This document shows positions 1 through 7,529 of a DNA stretch of 19,171 nucleotides, one piece after another (positions within the stretch are counted from its first letter, which is position 1; each line of letters begins with the position of its first letter). The stretch spans positions 1-19,171 of the forward strand of contig CAKUVM010000031.1 of NCBI GenBank assembly GCA_934699135.1. The letters run 5' to 3'. The notes under the pieces are model-generated. The model saw only the letters and a list, made by a program, of their open reading frames with translations. It did no database searches and was not told where the DNA came from. Origin of the DNA: an uncultured Bacteroidales bacterium (GTDB taxonomy: Bacteria; Bacteroidota; Bacteroidia; Bacteroidales; Marinilabiliaceae). The position numbers and the translations under genes were made by a program.

Positions 1-76
1 TCGGGGTGACTGGATTCGAACCAGCGACAACACGCCCCCCAGACGTGTACTCTAACCGGGCTGAGCTACACCCCGA
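1..76 (-). tRNA. tRNA-Pro (anticodon GGG), 3' end cut by window edge
   Basis: Read on the minus strand, bases 76 to 70 (TCGGGGT) pair perfectly with bases 7 to 1 (ACCCCGA) as a 7-bp acceptor stem. The T arm is GCTGG / CCAGT around TTCGAAT. The anticodon stem CACGT / GCGTG closes the 7-base loop CTGGGGG, which puts GGG at positions 34-36, so it reads proline codons CCC/CCU. The discriminator base would be just outside the window, so the gene is complete except for its last base or bases. A consensus promoter lies 31 bp upstream. Confidence 0.95.
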
Positions 77-106
77 AAGTCTGACCGTCCTTTTTGTAAG
101 ACGATG

Positions 107-137
107 CAAAGATAGTCGTTTTTTGAATATGCGCAAC
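107..137 (-). promoter_or_regulatory. Bacteroidota-type promoter of tRNA-Pro
   Basis: On the minus strand TATCTTTG (114 to 107) matches the -7 consensus TAnnTTTG exactly. TTG (136 to 134) lies 19 bases upstream as the -33 element. The spacing is the usual one for the primary sigma factor of Bacteroidota, and the tRNA gene begins about 30 bp downstream. Confidence 0.75.
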
Positions 138-166
138 GATGAAGCGAGAAATATTGTTTCAGTACG

Positions 167-202
167 AAAAAAAAACGGCACGCCGGTATGCCCCGGCGCG
201 CC
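167..202 (-). terminator. Intrinsic terminator of leuS
   Basis: On the minus strand a 10-bp stem (202-193 with 186-177, one G-T wobble) closes a 6-base loop and is followed, after one G, by nine T residues (175 to 167). The plus-strand version has an A-C mismatch instead of the wobble, so the signal fits minus-strand transcription. It lies 26 bp after the leuS stop codon and separates leuS from the tRNA-Pro promoter. Confidence 0.88.
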
Positions 203-227
203 GCCTCATTTTGCCTTTCTTGGCGGG

Positions 228-3023
228 TTAGAGGACTATGTTCACCATCTTGCCCGGAACCACGATCACTTTGCGGATGGTTCTGCCGTCAATATATTTT
301 GCGGCCTGCTCCGACGCCACCACTGCGTTTTCCACGGCCTTGGCGTCGGAGTCGGCGGGGAACTCCATTGTGAAACGCGTCTTGCCGTTGAACGCCACCG
401 GATATTTCACCGACGTCTCCACCAGATGGCTCTCGTCAAGCTCTGGCCAATGTGCGTCGCAGACCGTGGTGACATGCCCGAGAGCGTGCCAGATCTCCTC
501 GGCAATGTGAGGGGCGAAAGGCGCCAGCATGATGGCCAATGGCTCCAATACGGCCACTTTGCGGCACTTCAAAGCCTGAAGCTCGCTGAGCGTTATCATA
601 AACTGGCTCACGCACGTGTTGAATGAGAACCGTTCGATGGCCTCGGTCACTTTCTTGATGCACGTGTGCAGGGCTTTATATTCTTCTGCGGTCGGCTTCT
701 CTGTCGAGAGTTGGAGAGTGTCGCCGTCGCCGTAGTAATGCCTCCACAGTTTGCGCAAGAAACGGTGCACGCCGTCAATGCCGTTGGTGTCCCAAGGCTT
801 TGAAAGCTCCACGGGGCCGAGGAACATCTCATACATTCGCAGCGTGTCCGCGCCAAAACGCTCCACGATCATGTCGGGGTTCACCACGTTGAACATCGAC
901 TTGGACATCTTCTCCACAGCCCATCCGCAGACGTATTTGCCGTCTTCCAAGATGAACTCTGCCGTGTGATACTCAGGCCTCCACTGCTTGAAAGCCTCAA
1001 CGTCCAGAATGTCGCCAGACACAATGTTCACGTCCACGTGGATGGGCGTGACGTCATATCTGTCTTTAAGCCCGAGCGAGACGAACGTGTTGGTGTCCTT
1101 GATCCGATACACGAAGTTGCTCCGTCCCTGAATCATGCCCTGATTCACGAGTTTCTTGAATGGCTCCTCGGTGGAGGAGATGCCAATGTCAAACAGGAAC
1201 TTGTTCCAGAACCTGGAGTAGATGAGGTGCCCCGTGGCATGCTCCGCGCCGCCCACGTAGAGGTCTACGTTTTGCCAATAATGGTTGGCCTCTGGCGAGA
1301 CGAGCGCGTTGTCATTGTGCGGGTCCATGTATCGCAGGTAATATGCGCTAGAGCCGGCGAAGCCCGGCATGGTGCACAGCTCGTAGGGATAGCCCTCGGC
1401 CGTGCACCAGTTCTTGGCGCGTCCCAGTGGCGGCTCGCCGCTCTCTGTGGGCAGATACTTGTCCACCTCCGGCAGGCGCAGTGGCAGCTGATCCACGGGC
1501 AGCATATGCGGCTGGCCGTCTTTGTAGTACACGGGGAACGGCTCGCCCCAATAGCGTTGGCGGGAGAAGATGGCGTCGCGCAGGCGGTAGTTGACCTTGA
1601 CGCGGCCAATCTTATGCTCTGATATAAACTTCTTGGTGGTGGCAATGGACTGTTTGATTGTCAGTCCGTTGAGGTTCAGCCCGCCAACGGCCTCGCGGCC
1701 AGGCATGGGCGAGTTGCACACAATGCCCTCTTTGGCGTCGAAGCTCTGCTCTGACACGTCGGCTCCCTCCACCACGGTGCGGATCTCCAGCCCAAAGGTC
1801 TTGGCGAAGGCGTAGTCTCGCGAGTCATGCGCCGGCACGGCCATGATGGCTCCCGTGCCGTATCCGGCCAAGACGTAGTCACTCACCCAGATAGGTATCT
1901 CCTCCAATGTCAGTGGGTTGATGGCATACGAGCCAGTGAAGACGCCGGTCACCTTGCGGTCGGCTATGCGCTCGCGCTCCGTCCTCTTGCTGGTCTGGCT
2001 CACATAGTCATCAACGGCCTGTTTCTGCTCCGGCGTGGTCAACAAGGCCGTGTACTCACTCTCCGGGGCCAAGACCATGAACGTGACGCCAAACACGGTG
2101 TCCGCCCTGGTGGTGAAGATGGTGAGGACTTGGTCTGAGCCCTTGACGCGGAATTTCATCTCGGCGCCCTCGGAGCGGCCGATCCAGTTGCGCTGCGTCT
2201 CCTTTATGGAGTCTGACCAATCCACCGTCTCCAACCCGTCCAGAAGCCTCTGGGCGTATGCCGAGACGCGCAAGCACCACTGCTTCATGACTTTCTGCAC
2301 CACAGGGTAGCCGCCGCGGACTGACACGCCCTCCACCACCTCGTCGTTGGCCAGGACGGTGCCGAGCTTCGGGCACCAGTTCACCATCATGTCGCCCAAG
2401 TAGGCAAGGCGATAGTTCATCAAGATGTCCAGCTGCTCGTTTTTCGTCTTTGCGTTCCACTCGTCGGCCGTGAAAGAGAGCTCCTCGCTCTGCGCCGCGT
2501 TGACGCCCTCGGTGCCGCTTTTCGCGAAGTGGGCGGATAGCACCTCTATCGGCCTTGCCTTGTTGAGCTTTGTGTCATAGAACGAGCCGAACATCTTCTC
2601 AAAGGCCCACTGCGTCCACTTATAGTATGACGGGTCGCACGTGCGCACCTCGCGGCTCCAGTCGAAGCTGAAGCCTATCTTGTCGAGCTGCTCGCGGTAG
2701 CGGCGGATGTTGTTCTCCGTCGTGACGGCTGGGTGCTGGCCGGTCTGAATGGCATATTGCTCAGCGGGGAGGCCGTAGGCGTCATAGCCCATAGGGTGGA
2801 GGACGTTGAAGCCCTTCAGCCTCTTGAAGCGGGCGTAGATGTCTGAGGCTATGTAGCCCAGCGGGTGGCCCACGTGAAGGCCGGCGCCCGACGGGTAGGG
2901 GAACATGTCGAGGACGTAATACTTAGGCTTGTCGGGGTTTATCTCGACGCGGTAAGTGTTGTTCTCGGCCCAGCTCTTCTGCCAACGGCTCTCAATCTCT
3001 CTGAAGTTATAGTCCATTGCCAT
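228..3023 (-). CDS. leuS: Leucine--tRNA ligase
   Basis: Class I aminoacyl-tRNA synthetase of 931 residues that charges tRNA-Leu with leucine in the cytoplasm. Visible motifs are the HIGH-type signature HVGH at residues 50-53, the KMSKS loop at 705-709, and the CP1 editing domain with TTRADT and the conserved aspartate in the HDSRDYAF block. The long block after SFDWSREV, containing AHFAKSGTEG, is in my recollection typical of Bacteroidota LeuRS, and the length fits that group. The start at 3023 gives MAMDYNF; the ATG two codons later (MDYNF) is equally plausible, and relatives often begin there. tRNA-Arg lies 86 bp upstream on the same strand. I found no good promoter between them, so leuS may be read through from the tRNA-Arg promoter. 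A strong terminator follows. No sign of damage. Confidence 0.98.
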   Translation of the reverse strand: MAMDYNFREIESRWQKSWAENNTYRVEINPDKPKYYVLDMFPYPSGAGLHVGHPLGYIASDIYARFKRLKGFNVLHPMGYDAYGLPAEQYAIQTGQHPAVTTENNIRRYREQLDKIGFSFDWSREVRTCDPSYYKWTQWAFEKMFGSFYDTKLNKARPIEVLSAHFAKSGTEGVNAAQSEELSFTADEWNAKTKNEQLDILMNYRLAYLGDMMVNWCPKLGTVLANDEVVEGVSVRGGYPVVQKVMKQWCLRVSAYAQRLLDGLETVDWSDSIKETQRNWIGRSEGAEMKFRVKGSDQVLTIFTTRADTVFGVTFMVLAPESEYTALLTTPEQKQAVDDYVSQTSKRTERERIADRKVTGVFTGSYAINPLTLEEIPIWVSDYVLAGYGTGAIMAVPAHDSRDYAFAKTFGLEIRTVVEGADVSEQSFDAKEGIVCNSPMPGREAVGGLNLNGLTIKQSIATTKKFISEHKIGRVKVNYRLRDAIFSRQRYWGEPFPVYYKDGQPHMLPVDQLPLRLPEVDKYLPTESGEPPLGRAKNWCTAEGYPYELCTMPGFAGSSAYYLRYMDPHNDNALVSPEANHYWQNVDLYVGGAEHATGHLIYSRFWNKFLFDIGISSTEEPFKKLVNQGMIQGRSNFVYRIKDTNTFVSLGLKDRYDVTPIHVDVNIVSGDILDVEAFKQWRPEYHTAEFILEDGKYVCGWAVEKMSKSMFNVVNPDMIVERFGADTLRMYEMFLGPVELSKPWDTNGIDGVHRFLRKLWRHYYGDGDTLQLSTEKPTAEEYKALHTCIKKVTEAIERFSFNTCVSQFMITLSELQALKCRKVAVLEPLAIMLAPFAPHIAEEIWHALGHVTTVCDAHWPELDESHLVETSVKYPVAFNGKTRFTMEFPADSDAKAVENAVVASEQAAKYIDGRTIRKVIVVPGKMVNIVL

Positions 3024-3109
3024 TCGTGTGTGATTACAAAAAAATGACGCCAGTCCGTGGGTTCATTCATCCGCAGACCAACGTCAAAAGAAAATGTGTT
3101 TTGCTTTTG

Positions 3110-3181
3110 TGACCCCGTGGAGACTCGAACTCCAATCAGCAGAACCGGAATCTGACATTCTATCCATTGAACTACGGGGCC
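3110..3181 (-). tRNA. tRNA-Arg (anticodon CCG)
   Basis: On the minus strand the acceptor stem GGCCCCG pairs with CGGGGTC (one G-T pair) and the discriminator base is A. The T arm TGGAG / CTCCA encloses TTCGAGT. The anticodon stem TCAGA / TCTGC encloses TTCCGGT, giving anticodon CCG for arginine codon CGG. The outermost anticodon-stem pair (27-43) is a T-C mismatch, which is slightly unusual. A consensus promoter lies 13 bp upstream, and leuS follows 86 bp downstream on the same strand. Confidence 0.93.
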
Positions 3182-3193
3182 TGAAAACGCCAG

Positions 3194-3225
3194 CAAAGAT
3201 AAGGTTTTGCCCATCCAATAGCAAA
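3194..3225 (-). promoter_or_regulatory. Bacteroidota-type promoter of tRNA-Arg
   Basis: On the minus strand TTTG (3225 to 3222), 20 bases, then TATCTTTG (3201 to 3194) match the -33 and -7 consensus with full identity. It sits between the end of the Wzi-like gene and the tRNA. Since no other promoter is seen before leuS, it may also serve leuS. Confidence 0.78.
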
Positions 3226-3245
3226 GGCGAGGGCAAAAAACTTGC

Positions 3246-4976
3246 CTACCTCACCGTCTCGGCCTCTCGGCGGGGCATGCTGAGCGCGTATCTCACGCCC
3301 ACGCGCGCGGCGAAGCTGTGGTAGAGGTCGCCGAAGTCATAGGCCCAGTTGGTGCGGAGCGTGAGGCCGTGGCGGAGCGTGAGGTTCAGATATAGTTTCG
3401 TGTATGTTTCGTTCTTGGGCCGCGAGAAGAAGTAGTTCTCTTTGAGCGTCCAGCTGCTGCTTGGGTCGGGGCCTGTATATTTCTCGCGGAAGTTGCCGTA
3501 GTTCCTCGACGCCGTCACGCGCAGCGAGTAGGCCAGGCGGCGGGGGACTATGTCGCCGCTCACGCCCACGTTGACGGCCCTCACCCTCATGTTGGGAAAC
3601 GTCTGGCTGAGCGTCATCGTGCCCTCCGGGGCGTAGCGGCTCACGGTCTCGCGGGTGTGCATGAGGGCGTTGCCCATAGAGAGGCCTCCGCGGGTCCAGC
3701 CTTGCGGGGCGCAATAGTTGGTCAGGTACAGCGTGCGGCCGCCATAGGGGAGGCCGTGGTTATACGTCTCTTCCAAAAACTTTTTGAGAGTCTGGTAGTT
3801 TTCTATCTTGCCGTTGGCGGTCTCCCATCGCTCCACGTCGGCGGGTAGGAAGACGTGTTCCTTTAGGTATGGGATTCGCCCCGCGTCCCAGTCTCCCGGG
3901 TACAGGTACGTCATCCCGCCCTGCCGGTTCGGCACGCATGGGTCGGGAAACCCCTCATCGCCCTCCCACTTTGTGTTGGCATACTCCAGGGCGACCTCCT
4001 TCACCGCCTTGCAGTGCCGCAGCGTCAGCAGCAGGCCGGCGGTGAAGTCATTTATCCCGTATCGCGTCGGGTGCTTTGCCTGCGCGTCGGCAAAAGGTCG
4101 CTGATAATACAGCTTGCCGCCAAATGGCTCGAAATCCAGGTCGAGGCCGAAGTCCCACATCCCTTGGTGCGCTCCCGCCGCGTTTGTGGTCTCGCCGCGA
4201 AACACCCCGCCTCCGAACTTGTCCGCGCTGCCGTTCTTGCCAAGCACAGAGGCCCAGAAGTCGACTGGTATCTTGGTCCCGTCGGGCAGGCGTCCGCCCA
4301 TTATGACGCTGTGGTACAGTCCCGCGTATGGCCTGACGGGCAGCGCCCCGACGCGCGCGTAGACGAATTTCTCATGCAGCAGGGCGTCGTCGGTGAAGTT
4401 GTCGCAGCCGTCATCGTTCATCCAGCCGAGAGACGCGCCGCCGCGCAGCTGGATGAGGTCTTTGACGTATTGGGCGAACGGGACGGGCAGTTTGCCCAGT
4501 GGCAATGACCAGTAGTCCAGCAGCCCCGCCCATACCCTCGGCAACGGGCGGGCGTTGTTGCTCATGAGGTATGAGCCCACGGAGAGGCTCGTGTTGCTTT
4601 CCACGGGTGTGTAGTCCTCCAGTCCCATCTTTATGCCGAACATCCACAAGTCGAAGTCGGCATACAGTTCGTGGAGCATGGTTCGGAGCCTGTCGCTGCT
4701 CACCTGCGCCGCCATGCCGGCCCTGAATTTCAACGCTGGGTTGCGAAACGTGTGGGTGTACGCGGCGTCGAAGCCCGTGGCCACTTCCGCCTGGTCATAT
4801 TGCGCATACCGCCCCCATTCGTTGCTGTAGCTCAGCTGCGGGCGCAGTTTGCCGTTTGTGGCAGCGGATGCCCATGCCGAGGCGGACACGGTCAGGCCGT
4901 CTTGCAGCTGCGCCGCGCATGGGGTGGCGGCCGTCAAGGCAAGGAGGAGTGGCGTGATGTTCCGGAGGCTTCTCAT
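3246..4976 (-). CDS. Capsule assembly Wzi family outer-membrane protein
   Basis: A 576-residue exported protein. The N terminus (about residues 1-22) is a signal peptide with a hydrophobic LLLALTAA core and a likely cleavage near CAA/Q. The rest is rich in alternating aromatic/polar strands, such as DFGLDLDFEP and KLYLNLTLRHGL, and ends in strand-like segments, as in an outer-membrane beta-barrel. The blocks around VSSDRLRTMLHELYADFDLWMFGIKMG and the tyrosine/glycine-rich middle fit the Wzi capsule-assembly family as found in Bacteroidota. Wzi of Gram-negative bacteria helps anchor or organise capsular polysaccharide at the outer surface. The gene is divergent from a glycosyltransferase pair across a 207-bp gap, which supports a role in surface glycan. 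A weak -7 match (TACCTTTA, 5067 to 5060, minus) lacks a good -33. The family call is from recollection and could instead be a related barrel protein. Confidence 0.75.
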   Translation of the reverse strand: MRSLRNITPLLLALTAATPCAAQLQDGLTVSASAWASAATNGKLRPQLSYSNEWGRYAQYDQAEVATGFDAAYTHTFRNPALKFRAGMAAQVSSDRLRTMLHELYADFDLWMFGIKMGLEDYTPVESNTSLSVGSYLMSNNARPLPRVWAGLLDYWSLPLGKLPVPFAQYVKDLIQLRGGASLGWMNDDGCDNFTDDALLHEKFVYARVGALPVRPYAGLYHSVIMGGRLPDGTKIPVDFWASVLGKNGSADKFGGGVFRGETTNAAGAHQGMWDFGLDLDFEPFGGKLYYQRPFADAQAKHPTRYGINDFTAGLLLTLRHCKAVKEVALEYANTKWEGDEGFPDPCVPNRQGGMTYLYPGDWDAGRIPYLKEHVFLPADVERWETANGKIENYQTLKKFLEETYNHGLPYGGRTLYLTNYCAPQGWTRGGLSMGNALMHTRETVSRYAPEGTMTLSQTFPNMRVRAVNVGVSGDIVPRRLAYSLRVTASRNYGNFREKYTGPDPSSSWTLKENYFFSRPKNETYTKLYLNLTLRHGLTLRTNWAYDFGDLYHSFAARVGVRYALSMPRREAETVR

Positions 4977-5095
4977 TCATTAAGTAGGTTAAGTAAGTTG
5001 TGTGCCTAGATGTCATAAAATCGTGTGGGAGGGCGTGCCCTAACGCGAGTCTCGAGGGGTAAAGGTATTAAAAAAACGCATATGGGGTGGCTCCC

Positions 5096-5127
5096 GTTGC
5101 GTTCCCGCCATTAAAAAGCTACCTTCG
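5096..5127 (+). promoter_or_regulatory. Candidate promoter of the GT2-GT10 operon
   Basis: GTTG (5096-5099), 20 bases, then TACCTTCG (5120-5127) match the Bacteroidota promoter pattern with one deviation in the -7 box (C for T). It would give a 5' leader of roughly 50 bases before the ATG at 5184. Confidence 0.45.
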
Positions 5128-5183
5128 CGAAATCCGATTTCTGTTAACATCAGTCTCTTTGCGAGTCTCATAACAGCCAAAGA

Positions 5184-6188
5184 ATGCCACTCATAAGTAT
5201 AGTCGTGCCAGTCTACAACGTTGAGGCGTATGTGGGCAAGTGCCTTCGTTCGTTGCAAGCCCAGACACTGAAAGACTGGGAGGCTATTGTGGTGGACGAT
5301 GGCTCCACCGACGGGTCTTCCGCCATCTGCAAGGAGTTTTGTGAGGGTGATCCGCGTTTCAAATATATCCGCAAGGCAAATGGCGGTATCTCCAGCGTGC
5401 GCAATGTGGCCTTGGACGCGGCTCAAGGTGACTACATTGGTTTTGTAGACAGCGATGACTGGGTGGAGGCGGACATGTATGAGAAGCTGCTCAAAGCGGC
5501 TGTTGGTGCGGATGTGGATATTGTCATCTCTGGTTGGGTCGATGAAAGGGAGGAGGGTGGCGATGGCGCGTCCTCCTTGTGCAGGTCTTTCTGTCCGGCT
5601 GTCTTCTCGACCCATGACGCCCTGTGGATGCTGCTGCAAGACAAGGAGATAAAGAGCCACTTGTGGAACAAACTCTTCAGAAGAGAGGTTGTGGACGCTG
5701 TGCGTTTTGACGAGGGTCGAATTTATGAGGATACGTTGACGACGTATAAGTTGTTTTTGCGGTCGAGGAAGATAGTGAGGATTGGCGACTGCCTATACCA
5801 CTACTTGGTTCGCAAGAGCGGAATAAGCAACAACCGCAGGATTATGACGCGTTTCCAAGCCTATAAGGCCTCGCTTGAGCGATATTGTGACGTCGCGCGT
5901 CGCGGTGTGCTGTCCCCGCAAGAAGATCTTAGTCTCCGCCGCAAGATGGCCGACGGCTACGTCAAGACAGCCAGGCAGCTGTGCCGCTCCACTCATGATT
6001 TAGGGCGGTCAATGGAGCTTATGTCAGAGCTTGACGCCGTGCTGCGCCAATGCGACGTCAATGTGGGCGACTTGCGGCTGCTCTCATTAAAAAACATGTT
6101 CCATGGGTTTCTTTTGAAGCATTCTCACAGGCTGTTCTACCTCTCTAGCGTGGCCTTTACCCCGATCAAAAAAATACATAGACAATAA
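5184..6188 (+). CDS. Glycosyltransferase family 2
   Basis: A 334-residue GT-A fold glycosyltransferase, expected at the cytoplasmic face of the inner membrane. The N-terminal strand SIVVPVYN, the nucleotide-binding VVDDGSTDG (about residues 36-44) and the metal-binding DxD motif in FVDSDDW (87-93) are all present. EDT near residue 180 (GRIYEDTLT) is the usual position of the acceptor-side base. The C-terminal third is basic and probably membrane-associated. GT2 enzymes transfer a sugar from a nucleotide donor to a growing glycan; donor and acceptor cannot be read from sequence. The ATG at 5184 places the first strand at residue 4, normal for the family. It is followed after 12 bp by the GT10-like gene, so the two are likely co-transcribed, and it faces away from the Wzi-like gene. 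Confidence 0.93.
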   Translation: MPLISIVVPVYNVEAYVGKCLRSLQAQTLKDWEAIVVDDGSTDGSSAICKEFCEGDPRFKYIRKANGGISSVRNVALDAAQGDYIGFVDSDDWVEADMYEKLLKAAVGADVDIVISGWVDEREEGGDGASSLCRSFCPAVFSTHDALWMLLQDKEIKSHLWNKLFRREVVDAVRFDEGRIYEDTLTTYKLFLRSRKIVRIGDCLYHYLVRKSGISNNRRIMTRFQAYKASLERYCDVARRGVLSPQEDLSLRRKMADGYVKTARQLCRSTHDLGRSMELMSELDAVLRQCDVNVGDLRLLSLKNMFHGFLLKHSHRLFYLSSVAFTPIKKIHRQ

Positions 6189-6200
6189 CTGAACCTGATT

Positions 6201-7277
6201 ATGGCCATCGGTAGCGATAAGAAAGATGTCGTGGAAGTGCTGGTCTTGGCCTGCGCTCCGATGAACTCTAGGCAATTGGCCAGTTCTGACAACACATTCT
6301 CCACAGGCAAGAGGGTCTATCACTTCAATATGGACTCTATGGCCGAGGGCCGCAGGCCAGACATCTTAGTGGTGAGGAACAAGTGCGTCAAGAGCAGGAC
6401 GGAGTTTGACGTGCCGCAGGCCAACACCTTGCTGCTTATGTCGGAGCCGCGGAGCGTGGTCAAGTTCCCGCGACGCTACACAGACCGGTTCGGGATGGTG
6501 TATAGCTGCCAGGAGTGTGTGCGCCACAAGCACATTGTGTACGGGCCGGCGGCCATATGGTGGTTCGTAGGCATTGACAAGAATGGGCGCCAAACACCTG
6601 AACACATTGGCAGCATAACGTATAATGCGCTAAAAAACAGCCCGCTGCCGCAAAAGACCAAGGAGATGTCCATCATTGTCAGCAATAAGACATTTTCCGC
6701 TGGTCATTTGAAGCGTTTCCATTTTGTTCGGAAACTGAAGCAGCGGTATGGTGACAGAATAGACTTCTTTGGCAAGGACTTTAAGCCGGTGGTGGATAAA
6801 TGGGACGCATTGGCCCCATATAAATATACCATTGCCATAGAGAACAGCAGTGAGAAATTCTATTTCACGGAGAAAATAATGGACGGCTTCTTGGCCGGGT
6901 GCCATGTGGTGTATAACGGTTGCACCAACATAGAGGATTATTTCCCGCAGCCCGCCATGACGAAGTTGGACATTGACGACTTCGAGGCCGCTTGCCGAAC
7001 CATTGACAGCCTTTTGGATTCCGACACTTATGAGAAGTCAGTTCCCGACATTGTCAATGCGCGTCAGCGCACGCTAGACGATTACAACTTCTTGCACATC
7101 GTTGCCCGCTGCTGCGATCAGATGGAGCTTGGCGGCCATTCCATCGGCAAAGCCGTAATAAAGCCCCTCTCAGGCATCGGCAACATTCCCAATGTGGTGA
7201 ACCACCTGTTTGTCAGGCCGTTCTATCAGTTGCTTGGCAAATTGGTTAGGTTTTCCTCAAAGTCCATATGTTGTTGA
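6201..7277 (+). CDS. Glycosyltransferase family 10 (alpha-1,3-fucosyltransferase-like)
   Basis: A 358-residue protein. The diagnostic part is the donor-binding block at residues 207-235: YKYTIAIENSS, then TEKIMDGFLAG and VVYNG, the GT10 pattern in which ENS and TEK contact GDP-fucose. The preceding SIIVSNK (157-163) and the R-x-x-x-V-x-x-L helix are also where the family has them. GT10 enzymes usually transfer fucose from GDP-fucose to GlcNAc in alpha-1,3/1,4 linkage, making Lewis-type structures. Fucose as donor is inferred from the family and not shown here. The N-terminal acceptor domain is less conserved, as is usual. It starts 12 bp after the GT2 gene and is the last gene before a 252-bp non-coding gap. 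Confidence 0.82.
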   Translation: MAIGSDKKDVVEVLVLACAPMNSRQLASSDNTFSTGKRVYHFNMDSMAEGRRPDILVVRNKCVKSRTEFDVPQANTLLLMSEPRSVVKFPRRYTDRFGMVYSCQECVRHKHIVYGPAAIWWFVGIDKNGRQTPEHIGSITYNALKNSPLPQKTKEMSIIVSNKTFSAGHLKRFHFVRKLKQRYGDRIDFFGKDFKPVVDKWDALAPYKYTIAIENSSEKFYFTEKIMDGFLAGCHVVYNGCTNIEDYFPQPAMTKLDIDDFEAACRTIDSLLDSDTYEKSVPDIVNARQRTLDDYNFLHIVARCCDQMELGGHSIGKAVIKPLSGIGNIPNVVNHLFVRPFYQLLGKLVRFSSKSICC

Positions 7278-7378
7278 ACTATTCCTTTTTGGGGTGAGTG
7301 GTTGATGATTTTGAGTTGAAAAGATGATTATGGGGTGTTCACGCTCCTCTTTTGTTCCATTTTTTGTTTTTATATTAC

Positions 7379-7452
7379 ATTTCCATAACTTAGGGCGTTG
7401 GTTCTGATTTGTTGAGTGGGGCAATTGGGCTATGTATAGCTATGGAAATTGT
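7379..7452. repeat. Inverted repeat around a candidate promoter
   Basis: ATTTCCATA at 7379-7387 is repeated in inverted form as TATGGAAAT at 7441-7449. Extending by three inner bases gives 11 of 12 matches. The arms enclose about 50 bases that hold the candidate promoter at 7408-7438. The arms are short and could be chance in A/T-rich DNA. Confidence 0.4.
7408..7438 (+). promoter_or_regulatory. Candidate promoter before the third glycosyltransferase
   Basis: TTTG (7408-7411), 19 bases, then TATGTATA (7431-7438). The -33 box and spacing match the Bacteroidota pattern, but the -7 box agrees only in TA and one T. It would give a leader of roughly 85 bases to the ATG at 7530. Confidence 0.3.
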
Positions 7453-7514
7453 CGTACTCAACTAGCGAGCCGTTGAAGAGTTGTGTTATACGAATGTGCT
7501 TATTCTCATGTAAT
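7430..7514 (-). pseudogene. Possible second fragment of the glycan gene split by the island
   Basis: If the minus-strand stub at 9372-9253 is followed into its 15-bp repeat and continued from the left copy of that repeat, the frame stays open for 28 more codons (ELHENKHIRITQLFNGSL, then VEYDNFHSYT) and stops at 7432-7430. The residues look protein-like and continue the alternating hydrophobic pattern of the stub. The fragment has no start of its own, and 28 open codons can occur by chance, so this is an inference that depends on the island model. Confidence 0.3.
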
Positions 7515-7529
7515 TCAAAACAGCTTTTT
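7515..7529 (+). repeat. 15-bp direct repeat, left copy (island boundary)
   Basis: TCAAAACAGCTTTTT here is identical to 9257-9271. The copy ends exactly one base before the ATG of the A/T-rich glycosyltransferase. The two copies enclose 1727 bp. Confidence 0.85.

Larger units (their letters stand above)
7278..7529. other. A/T-rich gap with possible promoter, inverted repeat and gene remnant
   Basis: No complete gene is seen in these 252 bases. The stretch is clearly richer in A/T than the genes to its left. It contains a 9-bp inverted repeat (7379-7387 / 7441-7449), a candidate promoter at 7408-7438, a possible minus-strand gene remnant (7430-7514) and the left copy of a 15-bp direct repeat (7515-7529). 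Each is listed separately. Confidence 0.6.

Noticed and set aside
966..1622. Plus-strand open frame of 218 codons opposite leuS
   Set aside because: The leuS catalytic and editing motifs on the minus strand account for this region.
3205..3238. Inverted repeat TTTTGCCC / GGGCAAAA between the Wzi-like gene and tRNA-Arg, considered as a terminator
   Set aside because: The T-run lies before and the A-run after the stem on both strands, the reverse of an intrinsic terminator, and the loop is 18 bases. Part of it is the tRNA-Arg promoter.
7449..7529. TTG-initiated 27-residue extension of the A/T-rich glycosyltransferase
   Set aside because: The added residues do not resemble the family, and the ATG at 7530 gives a normal GT2 N terminus.
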